In this document: positions 22,482-22,554 of the stretch, piece after piece
Numbering within the stretch: position 1 is the stretch's first letter
Layout of the letters: each line of letters begins with the position of its first letter
DNA from: Aquificota bacterium
GTDB taxonomy: Bacteria > Aquificota > Aquificia > Aquificales > Hydrogenothermaceae
Assembly: GCA_013153795.1 (NCBI GenBank)
Contig: JAADDV010000133.1
Span: forward strand, 1 to 22,554
Length of the DNA stretch: 22,554 nucleotides
Direction: 5' to 3'
The notes under the pieces: model-generated
The model's input: the letters and a program-made list of their open reading frames with translations, nothing else
The model's database searches: none
What the model was told of the DNA's origin: nothing
Made by a program: the position numbers and the translations under genes

Positions 22482-22514
22482 TTTGCTTATTTTTTTATCT
22501 AGTCAAATTGATGG

Positions 22515-22554
22515 GTTTTATCTGAACCGTGTGGGATAGAAAGCTCGAAGTTTT
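22515..22554 (+). CRISPR. First repeat and start of first spacer of a CRISPR array (cut by window edge)
   Basis: The 29 bases at 22515-22543 start GTTTTATCTGAACC and end GTGGGATAGAAAG. This is the length and plan of type I-B/III-like repeats (GTTTTAT.. at the 5' end, an AAC..TG.GG core, ..AAAG/C at the 3' end), with an imperfect TTTTATC/GATAGAAA dyad at its ends. The 11 bases that follow would be the first spacer. Only one copy is visible, so the call rests on form alone. The orientation puts the leader on the left. Confidence 0.55.

Larger units (their letters stand above)
22208..22514 (+). promoter_or_regulatory. AT-rich leader-like stretch before the CRISPR repeat
   Basis: These 307 bases have no clear gene. 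They contain a palindrome AGAAA-ATATA-TTTCT (22322-22336), a weak Fur-box-like sequence (22286-22304, 14 of 19 positions) and, close to the repeat, nested inverted repeats at 22425-22479. The AT-rich character and position fit a CRISPR leader that carries the array promoter; this is inferred from the repeat alone. Confidence 0.45.

Overview
The window is AT-rich (roughly one third GC by eye) and gene-dense, with short or overlapping gene junctions and several TTG starts. The gene content suggests a thermophilic bacterium of the Aquificales, most likely Hydrogenothermaceae (Sulfurihydrogenibium/Persephonella-like). The pointers are a carbamoyl-phosphate synthase large subunit that stops after its first half (a split known in Aquifex), a two-domain protein disulfide oxidoreductase typical of hyperthermophiles, a DsrE-type sulfur protein, a single-cluster ferredoxin and two CRISPR-like regions. 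This assignment is inferred from gene content and has not been checked by any search.

Layout: (1) 1-3379, + strand: the end of hemC, a GT-C glycosyltransferase and an MsbA-like ABC exporter, tightly packed. (2) 3376-4113, - strand: a succinate dehydrogenase/fumarate reductase iron-sulfur subunit with an extra cysteine, convergent with the exporter. (3) 4244-5576, + strand: a secreted TlpA-type thioredoxin and an enlarged CcdA, a periplasmic thiol-redox pair. (4) 5577-6244: 668 bases without a recognisable gene, but with a perfect 9-bp-arm palindrome, a 12-bp inverted repeat, a possible 45-codon ORF and four degenerate CRISPR-like repeats. (5) 6245-8343, - strand: an MltD-like lytic transglycosylase with three LysM domains, then a PsiE-family membrane protein. 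(6) 8623-13987: purB, ferredoxin (- strand), disulfide oxidoreductase, dxr, rseP and a DsrE-like gene, with hairpin terminators after purB/ferredoxin and after the DsrE-like gene. (7) 14022-17296: a deleted remnant of an AAA-ATPase/PD-(D/E)XK protein, the N-terminal half of carB behind a hairpin that could mask its ribosome binding site, a short secreted CxxCH protein and an SPFH protein. (8) 17407-22207: an OsmC protein, three small single-span membrane proteins (two of them tandem paralogues), a YihY/BrkB membrane protein and a P2-like P-type ATPase with an altered ion site. (9) 22208-22554: an AT-rich, palindrome-containing leader-like stretch ending in a 29-nt sequence with the form of a CRISPR repeat, so an array probably begins at the right edge.

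Themes: thiol and disulfide handling recurs (TlpA, CcdA, disulfide oxidoreductase, CxxCH protein, OsmC, DsrE-like protein), as does envelope function (glycosyltransferase, MsbA, MltD, RseP, SPFH, YihY, small membrane proteins). Housekeeping pathways are heme, purine, pyrimidine/arginine and isoprenoid synthesis. No cas genes are present in the window. The least explained parts are the 5577-6244 region and the right edge.
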